A stretch of 57,025 bases of DNA from assembly GCA_022820675.1 (NCBI GenBank), contig JAJEFC010000080.1, positions 1 to 57,025 on the forward strand. The letters are read 5' to 3'. The first letter of the stretch is position 1; every line of letters starts with the position of its first letter. The stretch comes from Vicinamibacteria bacterium (GTDB lineage Bacteria > Acidobacteriota > Vicinamibacteria > Vicinamibacterales > UBA8438). The notes beneath the pieces are model-generated. The model saw only the letters and a program-made list of their open reading frames with translations, ran no database searches and had not been told where the DNA came from. A program made the position numbers and the translations under genes. Of the stretch, positions 18,285-26,595 are shown piece after piece.

Positions 18285-18345
18285 CGACCCGGATGACGCG
18301 TTTGCCGGTCCAGTTCGATGAGCCTGACCGACCCATGATAGCCTG
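18285..18345. repeat. Second copy of a dispersed ~60-bp repeat
   Basis: It shares GTTCGATGAGC, GACCGACCC and TGATAGCCT, with about 80 percent identity overall, with 15034-15092. Both copies lie outside genes and near toxin-antitoxin or accessory genes. The minus strand could encode MGRSGSSNWTGKRVIRVD, which I do not recognise. It may be a gene-tail relic or a small mobile repeat. Confidence 0.5.
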
Positions 18346-18379
18346 CCGGGGGGGTAGCCGGGAGCCGGCTGGAGCCGGC

Positions 18380-18625
18380 ATGTGCCGGTTTCCGAACCGG
18401 GACGGCCTCGGCGGGCGGCGTGGAGCACTGGTCGGCGACCTCGGCCTGAAGCCCGGCGACGATCTGCACGTCGTGGCGGCCATGTCGACCTGCAATGGGG
18501 TCGTGATGGAAGGGCGCCGCGGGAAGGCGGTCGCCCGCATGCGAGCCCGCGCGCTGCGGTTTCCGGCGGGCTGTGCCTTCGAGGTTGACGAAGCCGATGC
18601 CCGACGATCAGCCGCGCTATTCTGA
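18380..18625 (+). CDS. Possible AbrB/VapB-type antitoxin or its remnant
   Basis: 81 codons from an ATG at 18380. The part LGLKPGDDLHVV resembles the swapped-hairpin AbrB/MazE motif, and the end (RFPAGCAFEVDEADARR) resembles the toxin-binding tail of VapB-like antitoxins. The N-terminal strand normally containing KGQVTIP is not recognisable, and no PIN-domain toxin follows; the next gene is a quinoprotein. It may be a degraded orphan antitoxin, and the start codon is uncertain. Confidence 0.35.
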   Translation: MCRFPNRDGLGGRRGALVGDLGLKPGDDLHVVAAMSTCNGVVMEGRRGKAVARMRARALRFPAGCAFEVDEADARRSAALF

Positions 18626-18705
18626 CAACCCTCGGCGGGACCGGAAACTGCGGGTTCCGACGGTCGAGGCGACGCGGAATGCGTGCCGAGCGGAGAGGAC
18701 AACGT

Positions 18706-20418
18706 ATGCGAATCGCAGCGCAATCGCTGGCACTGGCCGCCGCCGTCGCCACCCACGGGTTGCCGGCCCACGCGCAGGAGCCGTCGTTCACCCCGGTCAC
18801 CGAGGCGATGCTGCTCGACCCGGACCCCGCCGACTGGATCAACTGGCGGCGCACCCTCGACGGGTGGGGCTACAGCCCCCTCGACCAGATCGACACCGGT
18901 AACGCGCACCGGCTGCGCCTCGCGTGGTCGTGGGCGCTGTCGTCCGAGGGGCGGCCCGAGCCGAACCCGCTGGTCTACGACGGCGTGCTCTACGTCGCCA
19001 GTCCCCCCGGCATCGTCGAGGCCCTCGACGCCGCCACCGGCGAGCTGCGCTGGCGCTACCGGCACGAGCACGAGACCGACCTCACCGGCATCGTCACCAC
19101 CCGGAACCTCGCCATCTACGACGACAAGGTCTACCTGACGACCGTCGACGCGCACATCGTCGCCCTCGACGCGCGGACCGGCGACGTGGTGTGGAACGTC
19201 GCCGGCGCCGACCACCGGCTCGGGTTCCGCTACACGGCGGGGCCCATCGTCGTCCGGGGCAACGTGGTCGCGAGCACCAACGGCTGCGAGTGGTACCACG
19301 AGGCCAAGGAGATGCCGTGCTTCATCTCCGCCCGCGACGCGCAGACCGGCGACGAGGTGTGGCGCACGTCGACGGTGGCGCGCCCCGGCGAGCCCGGCGG
19401 GGACACCTGGGGCGACACGCCGCTGATGTTCCGCACCGGCGGCGACAGTTGGACGGCGGGCAGCTTCGACCCGAACACGAACCTCATCTACTGGGCGACG
19501 GCCCAGGCGAAGCCGTGGGCCCGGTTCCAGCGGGGGCACTCGGGGGACGCGCTCTACACGAACAGCGTGCTCGCCCTCGACCCGGCGAGCGGGAACATCG
19601 TCTGGTACAACCAGCTCCTGCCCGGCGAGACCCACGACATGGACGAGACGTTCGAGAACCTCCTCGTCGACCACGACGGGGGGCGCTCGCTCTTCAAGAT
19701 GGGCAAGCTCGCCATTCTCTGGGAGCTCGACCGCACGACGGGCCGCTTCCTCGCCGCCCACGATCTCGGCTACCAGACCATCCTCGACGTCCATCCCGAG
19801 ACCGGCGCCGTCACCTACCGCCCCGGCATGATCCCCGAGGAGGGGGTGGAGCTCGAGTTCTGCCCGAGCATCGCCGGCTTCAAGAGCTGGCGGTCGATGG
19901 CCTACCACCCCGACACGCAGGCCTTCTACGTGCCCCTGCTCGTGAGCTGCGAGCGCACCACCTTCGGCCCGGGGCCGGAGCTCGTCGAGGGCGGGGGCGG
20001 CGTGGGCCTGTCGCGCCGCGTCCACCTGATGCACCCGGACCGGCCCGACGGGGTCGGCGAGCTCGTGGCGATCGACGTGGACGGCGACATCCTGTGGCGC
20101 CACCGCACCCGCACCGCCATCGACAGCGCGGTGCTGACGACGGGGGGCGGCCTGGTGGTGGCGGGCGACTGGGACCGGAACCTCTACGTGCACGACGCGC
20201 GGTCGGGCGACATCCTCTTCCAGACGCGGATGCCGAGCTCGGTGTCGGGGTTCCCCGTCAGCTACGCCGTCGACGGGCGCCAGTACCTGGCGGTCCCGGT
20301 CGGGACGGACCCCTCGCTCTGGAGCGGCATCTCCGGGCAGCTCACGCCCGACAGGCAGCGCCCCGACGCGGGGGGCCACGGGCTCTTCGTGTTCACGCTG
20401 GCCGATGAGGAGCCGTAG
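18706..20418 (+). CDS. Periplasmic PQQ-dependent dehydrogenase-type beta-propeller protein
   Basis: 570 residues from the ATG at 18706, preceded by GGAGAGG at 18692-18698 and beginning a clean signal peptide ending AHAQ. The body contains repeated W-docking motifs such as LDAATGELRWRY, LDARTGDVVWNV and RDAQTGDEVWRT, the signature of the eight-bladed quinoprotein propeller, and GEPGGDTWGD near the active site. It lacks a C-terminal cytochrome c motif, so it would be a stand-alone enzyme passing electrons to a separate acceptor. Such proteins oxidise alcohols or sugars; the substrate cannot be told. No PQQ biosynthesis genes are nearby. Confidence 0.85.
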   Translation: MRIAAQSLALAAAVATHGLPAHAQEPSFTPVTEAMLLDPDPADWINWRRTLDGWGYSPLDQIDTGNAHRLRLAWSWALSSEGRPEPNPLVYDGVLYVASPPGIVEALDAATGELRWRYRHEHETDLTGIVTTRNLAIYDDKVYLTTVDAHIVALDARTGDVVWNVAGADHRLGFRYTAGPIVVRGNVVASTNGCEWYHEAKEMPCFISARDAQTGDEVWRTSTVARPGEPGGDTWGDTPLMFRTGGDSWTAGSFDPNTNLIYWATAQAKPWARFQRGHSGDALYTNSVLALDPASGNIVWYNQLLPGETHDMDETFENLLVDHDGGRSLFKMGKLAILWELDRTTGRFLAAHDLGYQTILDVHPETGAVTYRPGMIPEEGVELEFCPSIAGFKSWRSMAYHPDTQAFYVPLLVSCERTTFGPGPELVEGGGGVGLSRRVHLMHPDRPDGVGELVAIDVDGDILWRHRTRTAIDSAVLTTGGGLVVAGDWDRNLYVHDARSGDILFQTRMPSSVSGFPVSYAVDGRQYLAVPVGTDPSLWSGISGQLTPDRQRPDAGGHGLFVFTLADEEP

Positions 20419-20442
20419 TCGGGCACCCGACCGAAGATGCGG

Positions 20443-20448
20443 TATGAT
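20443..20448 (+). promoter_or_regulatory. Putative -10 element of the vapBC-esterase operon
   Basis: TATGAT, within GGTATGATC, lies 28 nt before the vapB ATG and fits a -10 box. No strong -35 was found at the usual distance. Confidence 0.4.
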
Positions 20449-20476
20449 CTGATGTCACCGTAATACGTACTTGCCG

Positions 20477-20692
20477 ATGCGCATTTCCGAACGCGGGCAG
20501 ATCACCATCCCGAAGCCGCTCCGGGAACGCTTCGGCATGCATCACCACGTCGAGATCGAGATCACACCGACGAAGCAGGGTCTCCTCATTCAGAAGCGGA
20601 CCGCGACGGCGCATCCGGTGGACCGCGTCTACGCCATTCTCGATCGAGGCGGGAAAACGGACGACTACATCGAGGCAATTCGCGGACGATGA
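20477..20692 (+). CDS. vapB: VapB antitoxin, AbrB/MazE fold
   Basis: 71 residues from the ATG at 20477 (MRISERGQITIPKPLRERF), the textbook swapped-hairpin DNA-binding motif. The C-terminal half (VDRVYAILDRGGKTDDYIEAIRG) is the toxin-binding tail. Its stop overlaps the start of vapC by 4 nt (ATGA). It should neutralise VapC and repress this operon. A TTG at 20471 in the same frame is a less likely start. Confidence 0.88.
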   Translation: MRISERGQITIPKPLRERFGMHHHVEIEITPTKQGLLIQKRTATAHPVDRVYAILDRGGKTDDYIEAIRGR

Positions 20693-21096
20693 TCACCGCC
20701 GTCGACACCAACGTCCTGCTGGACGTGTTCCTGCCCGATGGACGTCATGGCCCGCGGTCCGCGCAGTGGCTTCGCACCGCCTACGACAGCGGAGCGATCC
20801 TGGTCTGCGATGTGGTCTACGCCGAGCTGGTGCCGGCGTTCGTGGATCGGACCGCGCTCGACGAAGTGCTGCGGACCATTGGCGGAGAACCTTCGCCCAT
20901 CGACAACGCCATCGCTTTCGAAGCGGGGGTCCGGTGGCGTCGATACCGCCAGGCGGGTGGTACGCGGAAACGGATCCTCACCGACTTTCTGATTGGAGCG
21001 CATGCCGTCGCGAAGGCGGATGCGTTCCTGAGCCGGGACCGGGGCTTCTACGCAACCTACTTCCCGGAGCTGGACAGGGAAGGAGAGAATCCATGA
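20689..21096 (+). CDS. vapC: VapC PIN-domain ribonuclease toxin
   Basis: 135 residues with the PIN acidic residues in order: D in AVDTNVLLDVF near the N-terminus, E in YAELVPAF, D in ILTDFLIGAHA and D in LSRDRGFY. This set binds magnesium and cleaves RNA, often tRNA, in VapC toxins. The start overlaps vapB. The stop overlaps the ATG of an exported esterase (ATGA), an unusual downstream partner for a toxin gene. Confidence 0.9.
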   Translation: MITAVDTNVLLDVFLPDGRHGPRSAQWLRTAYDSGAILVCDVVYAELVPAFVDRTALDEVLRTIGGEPSPIDNAIAFEAGVRWRRYRQAGGTRKRILTDFLIGAHAVAKADAFLSRDRGFYATYFPELDREGENP

Positions 21097-21980
21097 GACG
21101 ACTGATCGAGGCCGCCGTCCTCGCGATGGTCCTGGCCGGCGGGCTCGCCGGCGCCGAGGAGCGGGTGGAGCGCAACGTGGTCTTCGGCATGTACTCCGGG
21201 CTCGCGCTGCTGATGGACGTCTACCACCCGGAGCAGCCGAACGGGTACGGCATCGTGTTCATCTCCGGCAGCGGGTGGACCCGCGAGCTCGGCCTCGACG
21301 CGACGCCGCTGAAGGAGACGGGGCAGGAGGACATCTACGCCGTCCCCCTCGCCGCGGCGGGCTACACGGTGTTCGCCATCAACCACCGCGCGTCGCCGCG
21401 GTTCCGGCATCCCGCCCATCTCGAGGACGCGCAGCGCGCGGCCCGCTTCGTCCGTCACCATGCAGACGAGTACGGCATCGACGCGGAGCGCATCGGGGCC
21501 ATGGGCGGCTCGTCCGGCGGCCATCTCGTGAGCCTGCTCGGGGTGCTCGACGGGCACGGCGACGGTGACGACGCGAGCCCCGTGAACCGGGAGAGCGCGA
21601 AGGTGCAGGCGGTGGTGGCGCGGGCCGCGCCGACCGACCTGACCCTCGCGGCGGCGGGGAGCAACCACCCGCTGTTCGGGTTCCGCCGCTCCGACCGCAC
21701 CGACTCGGTCGAGTACCGGCGCTTCGTCGCGGCGTCGCCGGTGACCCACGTCACCGCCGACGACCCACCGACGCTGCTCATCCACGGCTACGCCGACGCG
21801 GTCGTGCCCTACCGCAACGCCGAGGTCATGAAGACGGCGCTCGAGAAGGCCGGCGTTCCCGTGGACCTGCTGCGCATTCCCGGCGGCCGCCACGGCCCGA
21901 CGTTCCCCGGCGCGGAGAATCCGCCCGACTACATCGGTGCTACGATCGAGTGGTTCGACCGCCATCTGCCGCACCGTTGA
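21093..21980 (+). CDS. Exported alpha/beta-hydrolase (BD-FAE/esterase type)
   Basis: 295 residues with a signal peptide (AAVLAMVLAGGLAGAEE). The catalytic triad is visible: Ser in MGGSSGGH (about 139), Asp in HGYADAVVPY (about 233) and His in GGRHGP (about 268). The oxyanion region is GIVFISGSGW. The family comprises carboxylesterases and feruloyl-type esterases. AGGAGAG at 21081-21087 and the 4-nt overlap with vapC both support the ATG at 21093. Co-translation with vapBC is unexpected, and the esterase may simply have captured the operon promoter. Substrate unknown. Confidence 0.82.
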   Translation: MRRLIEAAVLAMVLAGGLAGAEERVERNVVFGMYSGLALLMDVYHPEQPNGYGIVFISGSGWTRELGLDATPLKETGQEDIYAVPLAAAGYTVFAINHRASPRFRHPAHLEDAQRAARFVRHHADEYGIDAERIGAMGGSSGGHLVSLLGVLDGHGDGDDASPVNRESAKVQAVVARAAPTDLTLAAAGSNHPLFGFRRSDRTDSVEYRRFVAASPVTHVTADDPPTLLIHGYADAVVPYRNAEVMKTALEKAGVPVDLLRIPGGRHGPTFPGAENPPDYIGATIEWFDRHLPHR

Positions 21981-22161
21981 TGCCCGTAGTCGCGCCAGGC
22001 CGCGGGGGCGGCTTCCCGCTCGCCGACAACCTCCGCGGCCCCGGCGCGACGCGGTGTCTCACCACGGATCCTGGAGCTGCCCTCGAACGAGCTCGCCCGG
22101 CCGGCCGACGACACGCCCCGGCAATCGCGGCAACAACGGGGCAGCGGCATGGGCAGCCCTT

Positions 22162-24036
22162 ATGCAGGACAGTCACCTGGTGACGTATCGGCGCCTGCTC
22201 GCCGAGCGCCGGCGCGCCGGCGCCGCGTGGCGGCGGCAGGCCGACCGCCTGAGCCACGCGCGCTTGCTCACCTTCGCGTCGGGCGCCCTGGTCGCCGGGG
22301 GCGCGGCGTTCGGCGGCTGGCTGTCCGCGTGGTGGCTCACCGCGCCGGTCGGCGCCTTCGCCGCCCTCGTCGTCTGGCACGACCGGGTACTTCTCGCCGA
22401 AGCGCGCGCGTCGCGCGCCGTCGCCTGGTACGAGCACGGCATCGCGCGGATCGAGGATCGGTGGCCCGGGCGGGGACCCGCCGGCGACCGCTTCGCCGAT
22501 GCCGAGCACCTCTACGCCCAGGACCTCGACCTGTTCGGCGGCGGCTCGCTCTTCCAGCTCCTGTGCACCGCGCGGACGCAGGCCGGGGAAGAGACGCTGG
22601 CCTCCTGGCTCAAGACGCCGGCCGGCCCCGACGAGATCGCCGAACGGCAGGCGGCCGTCCGCGAGCTGCGGCCGCGCATCGCCCTGCGCGAGGAGATCAA
22701 CGTCGCCGCCGAGGAAATGCGGACCGCCGTGCGGCCGGCGCATCTCTCCGCGTGGGCCACCCGCGAAGACCAGCTCCAGGCGGTCTGGCCCCGATTGGCG
22801 GCGATCGGAGTCACCGCGTTGATCGGGGCCGCACTGGCCGCCTGGCTCCAGGGCGGGATCGCCCTCGGGCCGCTGATCGCGGCGCTGGTCGCCGCCGCCG
22901 TTTTCCGGTATCGCTTTCACGCCCGCACGACGCGCGTCATGCACGGCGCGGACGAACCCTCCCGCGAGTTGATCGTCCTCGGGCAGGTGTGTAGCGTGCT
23001 CCGGGGCGAGTCGTACGGGGCGGCCCGGCTGCAGGCGCTCCACGCGTCCCTTGCGGCGCCCGACGGCGAGGTCCACGACGCCGCCCGACGGCTTCGTCGC
23101 GTCGTCGAATGGCACGACTGGCAGCACAACATCATGTTCCTGCCCCTCGCCGCGCTACTGTTCTGGGACCTGCACTGCGCCTTCGCGGTCGAGGCGTGGC
23201 GGCGGCGCCACGGTCCGCGCGTGGCGGGCTGGCTGCGCGACACCGGCGAGTTCGAGGCGCTCGCGGCACTCGCCACCTACGCCTGGGAGCACCCCGCCGA
23301 TCCGTTTCCCGAGATCGCCGACGCCGACGATCGGCCGGTGTACGAGGCCGAGCGCCTGTCGCATCCTCTGCTCCCGGCCGCCGCCGCGGTCCCGAACGAT
23401 GTCGTCCTCGGCAGGGCCCCCCGGGTCCTGATCGTGAGCGGCTCCAACATGTCCGGCAAGACGACGCTGCTGCGGTCGGTCGGCGTCAACACGGTCCTCG
23501 CGCTGATGGGCGCGCCGGTGCGCGCCGCCCGCCTGCGCCTGTCGCCCCTGACCCCGGGGGCGACGCTCCGCATCGAGGACTCCCTGCAGGCGGGCCGGTC
23601 CCGGTTCTACGCCGAGGTGCTCCGCCTGGGGCAGATCGTCGCCGCGGCGCGTACCCGCCCCACGCTCTTCCTGCTCGACGAGCTCTTCCACGGCACGAAC
23701 TCCCACGACCGCCGCGACGGCGCGCACGGCCTGCTCGGCTCGCTGCTCGAGCTGCCCACCCTCGGCCTGGTGACCACCCACGACCTCGCCCTGGCCGAGA
23801 TCGCCGACGGGCTCGCCCCCGCCGCCCGCAACGCGCACTTCGACGACCATCTGGTCGACGGCGAGATGCACTTCGACTACCGCCTCAGGCCGGGACCGGT
23901 CACGCGCAGCAACGCCCTCGCGATCATGCGCGCCGTCGGCCTCGACGTCCCCGGCGCCGATACCGCCCTCGAACGCCCCGGTGCATGGCCGACGCAACCG
24001 GTCTCCGCGAAGAGGCGGCAGGCGTCTGGGCCGTAG
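22162..24036 (+). CDS. Membrane-associated MutS-family ATPase
   Basis: 624 residues from the ATG at 22162. The C-terminal third is a MutS ATPase with Walker A VSGSNMSGKTTLLRS (about 426-440), an N-2 loop EDSLQAGRSRFYAE, Walker B TLFLLDELFHGTNS (about 500) and TTHDLAL. A MutS core (lever and clamp region) precedes it, but the mismatch-binding domain I is absent. Instead there are hydrophobic pairs at about 35-75 and 210-255 and another near 330, predicted membrane segments. Membrane MutS-like proteins of this type occur in Bacteroidota and Acidobacteriota, with no established function. It is unlikely to perform standard mismatch repair. Confidence 0.82.
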   Translation: MQDSHLVTYRRLLAERRRAGAAWRRQADRLSHARLLTFASGALVAGGAAFGGWLSAWWLTAPVGAFAALVVWHDRVLLAEARASRAVAWYEHGIARIEDRWPGRGPAGDRFADAEHLYAQDLDLFGGGSLFQLLCTARTQAGEETLASWLKTPAGPDEIAERQAAVRELRPRIALREEINVAAEEMRTAVRPAHLSAWATREDQLQAVWPRLAAIGVTALIGAALAAWLQGGIALGPLIAALVAAAVFRYRFHARTTRVMHGADEPSRELIVLGQVCSVLRGESYGAARLQALHASLAAPDGEVHDAARRLRRVVEWHDWQHNIMFLPLAALLFWDLHCAFAVEAWRRRHGPRVAGWLRDTGEFEALAALATYAWEHPADPFPEIADADDRPVYEAERLSHPLLPAAAAVPNDVVLGRAPRVLIVSGSNMSGKTTLLRSVGVNTVLALMGAPVRAARLRLSPLTPGATLRIEDSLQAGRSRFYAEVLRLGQIVAAARTRPTLFLLDELFHGTNSHDRRDGAHGLLGSLLELPTLGLVTTHDLALAEIADGLAPAARNAHFDDHLVDGEMHFDYRLRPGPVTRSNALAIMRAVGLDVPGADTALERPGAWPTQPVSAKRRQASGP

Positions 24037-24076
24037 AACGGCGCCGCCTCCGGAGGAGGTGCAGACTCCTGACGGG

Positions 24077-24199
24077 TTGGTTGGGCGCCCGGCGGAACCG
24101 CGGGCGACGACGGGCGGGCGAGGAGTCGCCGTAGCACGGCGCGCACCCCCGGAGCTTGGTTGGGCGCTCAGCGGAGCCGCAGGCGACGATGGGGCGGGG
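24077..24199 (+). repeat. Pair of ~40-bp direct repeats 79 bp apart
   Basis: TTGGTTGGGCGC begins at 24077 and 24156, each followed by a similar GGCGGAACCGCGGGCGACGA or GCGGAGCCGCAGGCGACGA segment. The GAGCCGCAGGCGA core also appears near 34990, suggesting a short dispersed repeat family. No gene covers them. Confidence 0.6.
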
Positions 24200-24280
24200 C
24201 CAGGAACGACGCCGAATCGACTATCGTTGGAGAATCCGTTTCCGCGCAGCGGCAGGATCGGAGAGGAGCGACCGGAGACC

Positions 24281-24802
24281 ATGGGGCTGTTCAGGGTGGC
24301 GTGCCAGCTCGAGAACTACCGGGATCGGACCAGGTCGGTACTCGTGTCCGACGTCATCGTCGATACCGGCAGCGAAATGACCTGGATCGATCGGGAGCAC
24401 CTCGATCGCATCGGCATCGAAGCCGAGAAGAAGGACATGCGCTTCGTCATGGCCAATGGACAGGAGGTCGTGCGCTCGATCGGATTCGCGGTGGTCCGCG
24501 CCGGCGGGACGTTGACGATAGACGAGGTCGTGTTCGGGCAGCCGGGCGACCTGCAGTTGCTCGGCGCCCGGACGCTGGAGGGCCTGAACCTGAGAGTGGA
24601 CGCCCGCGGCAAGAAGCTGGTGGCGGCCGGCCCCATCATCGTTGCCGGCAACGCGCCCGCGAGCCGCAACCAACGATGCAGCGACGCCGCGCACCAGCCG
24701 TTCCGCAGGCGCACCTCAGAAGCTGTACCCGTCCGGCGAGTAGGCGACGGCGCCCGGGAAGCGGACGTTCTCGATGATGGAGCGCCCCATGTAGACGGGT
24801 GA
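24281..24802 (+). CDS. Retropepsin-like (clan AA) aspartic protease with an atypical C-terminal extension
   Basis: 173 residues from the ATG at 24281, preceded by GGAGAGGAGCG. DTGSEMTWI (about 28) supplies the catalytic aspartate of a single-lobe, dimeric retropepsin-like fold; GARTLEGLNLRVD is the conserved second half. Bacterial members are normally about 120-130 residues and end near the LVAAGPIIVAGN stretch. Here the frame runs about 48 residues further, through low-quality sequence, and overlaps the 3' end of the opposing hydrolase gene by 87 bp. A lost stop codon is likely. Confidence 0.75.
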   Translation: MGLFRVACQLENYRDRTRSVLVSDVIVDTGSEMTWIDREHLDRIGIEAEKKDMRFVMANGQEVVRSIGFAVVRAGGTLTIDEVVFGQPGDLQLLGARTLEGLNLRVDARGKKLVAAGPIIVAGNAPASRNQRCSDAAHQPFRRRTSEAVPVRRVGDGAREADVLDDGAPHVDG

Positions 24803-25867
24803 GGTCGCGGTCCGGTTCCGGGCGAGGGCCCGCATGAACGCGTTCTCTTCCTCGGGGGCGGGGATGCCCACCTCCAGGCACGCGCGGACGATCCCCGCCA
24901 TCTCCTCCGGCTCGTCCCGTTGCGGGTAGTGGCCGGCCGTCGGCAGCAGCCAGTAGCTGCTCTCCACCGCCCTCTTGTCGAGGTACTCGTACCAGATGTG
25001 GTTGCCGATGCGGGGCGGGTTCACGGTGTCGAGAAGCCCCCAGATGAGCGCCGTCGGTATCGGGCTCGCCCGCAGGTTGTCGAGCCAGCGGTACTCGTTC
25101 GCGGTCCTCTCCAGCAGGTACTTGCCCACGTAGAGCCGCGCGCCGATCCCGTCGTTGAACGCCTGGATGTCGGCGTTGGCGACCTGTTGAGGCGTGCCCT
25201 CCGTCACCCGGGGCCGGGCCTGCTGCTCCCGGATCAGCTCGGGGCCGCGCACCGCGTGCTGGATGTCGTACTGGCCCTGGAAGAGGTTGGCGAGGGGAAG
25301 GAAGAGCCCGCCGTTGGAAATGAAGTGGTAGGTGATCTCGTAGGGCTTCTCGTCGAGGGCCAGGTAGTTGCCCAGAAAGGCGAAGCCGACGCTGCCGCCG
25401 CGGTCGTGGGTCAGGAGATTGAACCGCGTCAGTCCCACGATCTCCCGGACGAAGTGGTCGACGAGCTTCGCGTCGTCCTCCAGCATGTACGAGTAGCCGT
25501 CCTGGGGCTTGTCCGAGAAGCCGAAGCCGGGGAAGTCGAGGATGGCGACGAAGTAGTCGTCCTCCAGGAACGGAATCATCTCCCGGAAGTCGAAGCTCGA
25601 CGTGGGGTATCCGTGGAGCAGCACCAGGGCCGGATTGGCGCGGTCCCCGAAGGTCCGATGGAAGACCCTCACCCGGCGTCCCTCGTTGTTGGGGGTCGTC
25701 GAGGTCCATTCGAAGTACTCGCCGGCGCGATACCACGCCTCGGCGAGAGGAGAGTGGAAGTTGAAGTCGGGCGCCTGCGAGCCTCCGGCGGCGGCACCGC
25801 TCGCGTAGCCGGAACTCGCCAGCGCCGGGCTCGCGGCCGCGAGCTTCAGGAATGATCGTCTGTCCAT
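24716..25867 (-). CDS. Tat-exported alpha/beta-hydrolase (haloalkane dehalogenase / epoxide hydrolase-like)
   Basis: 383 residues. The start MDRRSFLKLAAASPAL is a twin-arginine-type signal. HGYPTSSFDF is the oxyanion HGxP element, HDRGGSVGF (about 153) carries the nucleophilic Asp, and AGHYPQRDEPEEM carries the catalytic His. An Asp nucleophile points to dehalogenase or epoxide-hydrolase chemistry. FGFSDKPQ is typical of haloalkane dehalogenases. The halide-binding residues cannot be confirmed by eye. It lies downstream of the FitAB-type module on the same strand, with 20 bp between them, so it may share that promoter. Confidence 0.8.
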   Translation of the reverse strand: MDRRSFLKLAAASPALASSGYASGAAAGGSQAPDFNFHSPLAEAWYRAGEYFEWTSTTPNNEGRRVRVFHRTFGDRANPALVLLHGYPTSSFDFREMIPFLEDDYFVAILDFPGFGFSDKPQDGYSYMLEDDAKLVDHFVREIVGLTRFNLLTHDRGGSVGFAFLGNYLALDEKPYEITYHFISNGGLFLPLANLFQGQYDIQHAVRGPELIREQQARPRVTEGTPQQVANADIQAFNDGIGARLYVGKYLLERTANEYRWLDNLRASPIPTALIWGLLDTVNPPRIGNHIWYEYLDKRAVESSYWLLPTAGHYPQRDEPEEMAGIVRACLEVGIPAPEEENAFMRALARNRTATSPVYMGRSIIENVRFPGAVAYSPDGYSF

Positions 25868-25887
25868 GGTGTGGGCCTCCTGGTAGT

Positions 25888-26394
25888 TCAGTTGGTGGTA
25901 TCGGGCCCCGACCGTGCGGCGTCCGCGGGCAGCTCCGCCAGGTCCACGAGCTCGACCCCGTCGAACCGCCTGAAGTCGCTCACGTCGGCCGTCACCAGGC
26001 GGGTCAGTCCGTGCTCCCGCATCGTCGCCACGACGTTGGCGTCGTGAAGCCGCTTGCCCGTGCACGCCGTCTTCCGGACGATCTGGAGCAGGCGAGCCGC
26101 CACCCCTCGGTTCTCTTCGAGGACCGTGCTGCGGCCCACGATCGCCTCGGCGTTGCGCACCGCGGCCGGCCGCGACAACCCGAGCCCGTTGGCGTCGACC
26201 GACCGCGTGCAGACGACGAGAAACTCGCGCACGATCTGACCGCTGACGCACAGGGCGACGCCCCGGTCGGGCAGCACGTTCAGCACGTGGAGCGCCTGCG
26301 CATGCAGCTCGCGCCGCCGGTCGACGGCGCTCAGCAGCACGTTGGTGTCGCAGAACAGCCGTTCACCGGCCGTCGTCACCGTAGATGTCCTCAC
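25888..26394 (-). CDS. PIN-domain toxin of a FitAB/VapBC-type module
   Basis: 168 residues from the ATG at 26394; a shorter start at an internal GTG (VTTAGERLF) is possible. FCDTNVLLSAVD, REFLVVCTR, HDANVVATM and TADVSDF supply the four PIN acidic positions, so it should be an active magnesium-dependent RNase. The 5' end overlaps the RHH antitoxin gene by 32 bp, a tight antitoxin-toxin arrangement. FitB-like toxins bind their FitA partner on DNA. Confidence 0.87.
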   Translation of the reverse strand: MRTSTVTTAGERLFCDTNVLLSAVDRRRELHAQALHVLNVLPDRGVALCVSGQIVREFLVVCTRSVDANGLGLSRPAAVRNAEAIVGRSTVLEENRGVAARLLQIVRKTACTGKRLHDANVVATMREHGLTRLVTADVSDFRRFDGVELVDLAELPADAARSGPDTTN

Positions 26395-26593
26395 GCTTCC
26401 AGGGCCGGTCGCCTCCGATGTCCACGTGGTGGAGTCGAATGGGGCCGTAACCTCCCTCCGGGGGCGCTGCCCGCGCCGCCTCGACGAGAATCTCCCGCAC
26501 TTCGCCCTGAACGGATCGATGATGCGCCCGAGCCCTGCGCTTCAGCGCCCGCATCGTCTGCTCGGTCAGATCCCGCACGTGAATGCCAGGCAT
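26363..26593 (-). CDS. FitA-type ribbon-helix-helix antitoxin
   Basis: 76 residues. MPGIHVRDLTEQTMRALKRRA is the beta strand and first helix of an Arc/MetJ-type ribbon-helix-helix, and HHRSVQGEVREIL is the second helix with the common S-x-x-x-E-V pattern of FitA. The C-terminal tail (RPWKREDIYGDD) would wrap the PIN toxin. A perfect 17-bp palindrome lies three bases upstream of its ATG and is the obvious operator. Confidence 0.87.
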   Translation of the reverse strand: MPGIHVRDLTEQTMRALKRRARAHHRSVQGEVREILVEAARAAPPEGGYGPIRLHHVDIGGDRPWKREDIYGDDGR

Positions 26594-26595
26594 GT

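Noticed and set aside
18136..20379. Long upstream extension of the HigB frame, antisense to the quinoprotein gene
   Set aside because: Only the last 91 codons look like HigB; the rest mirrors the quinoprotein and has no protein-like pattern.
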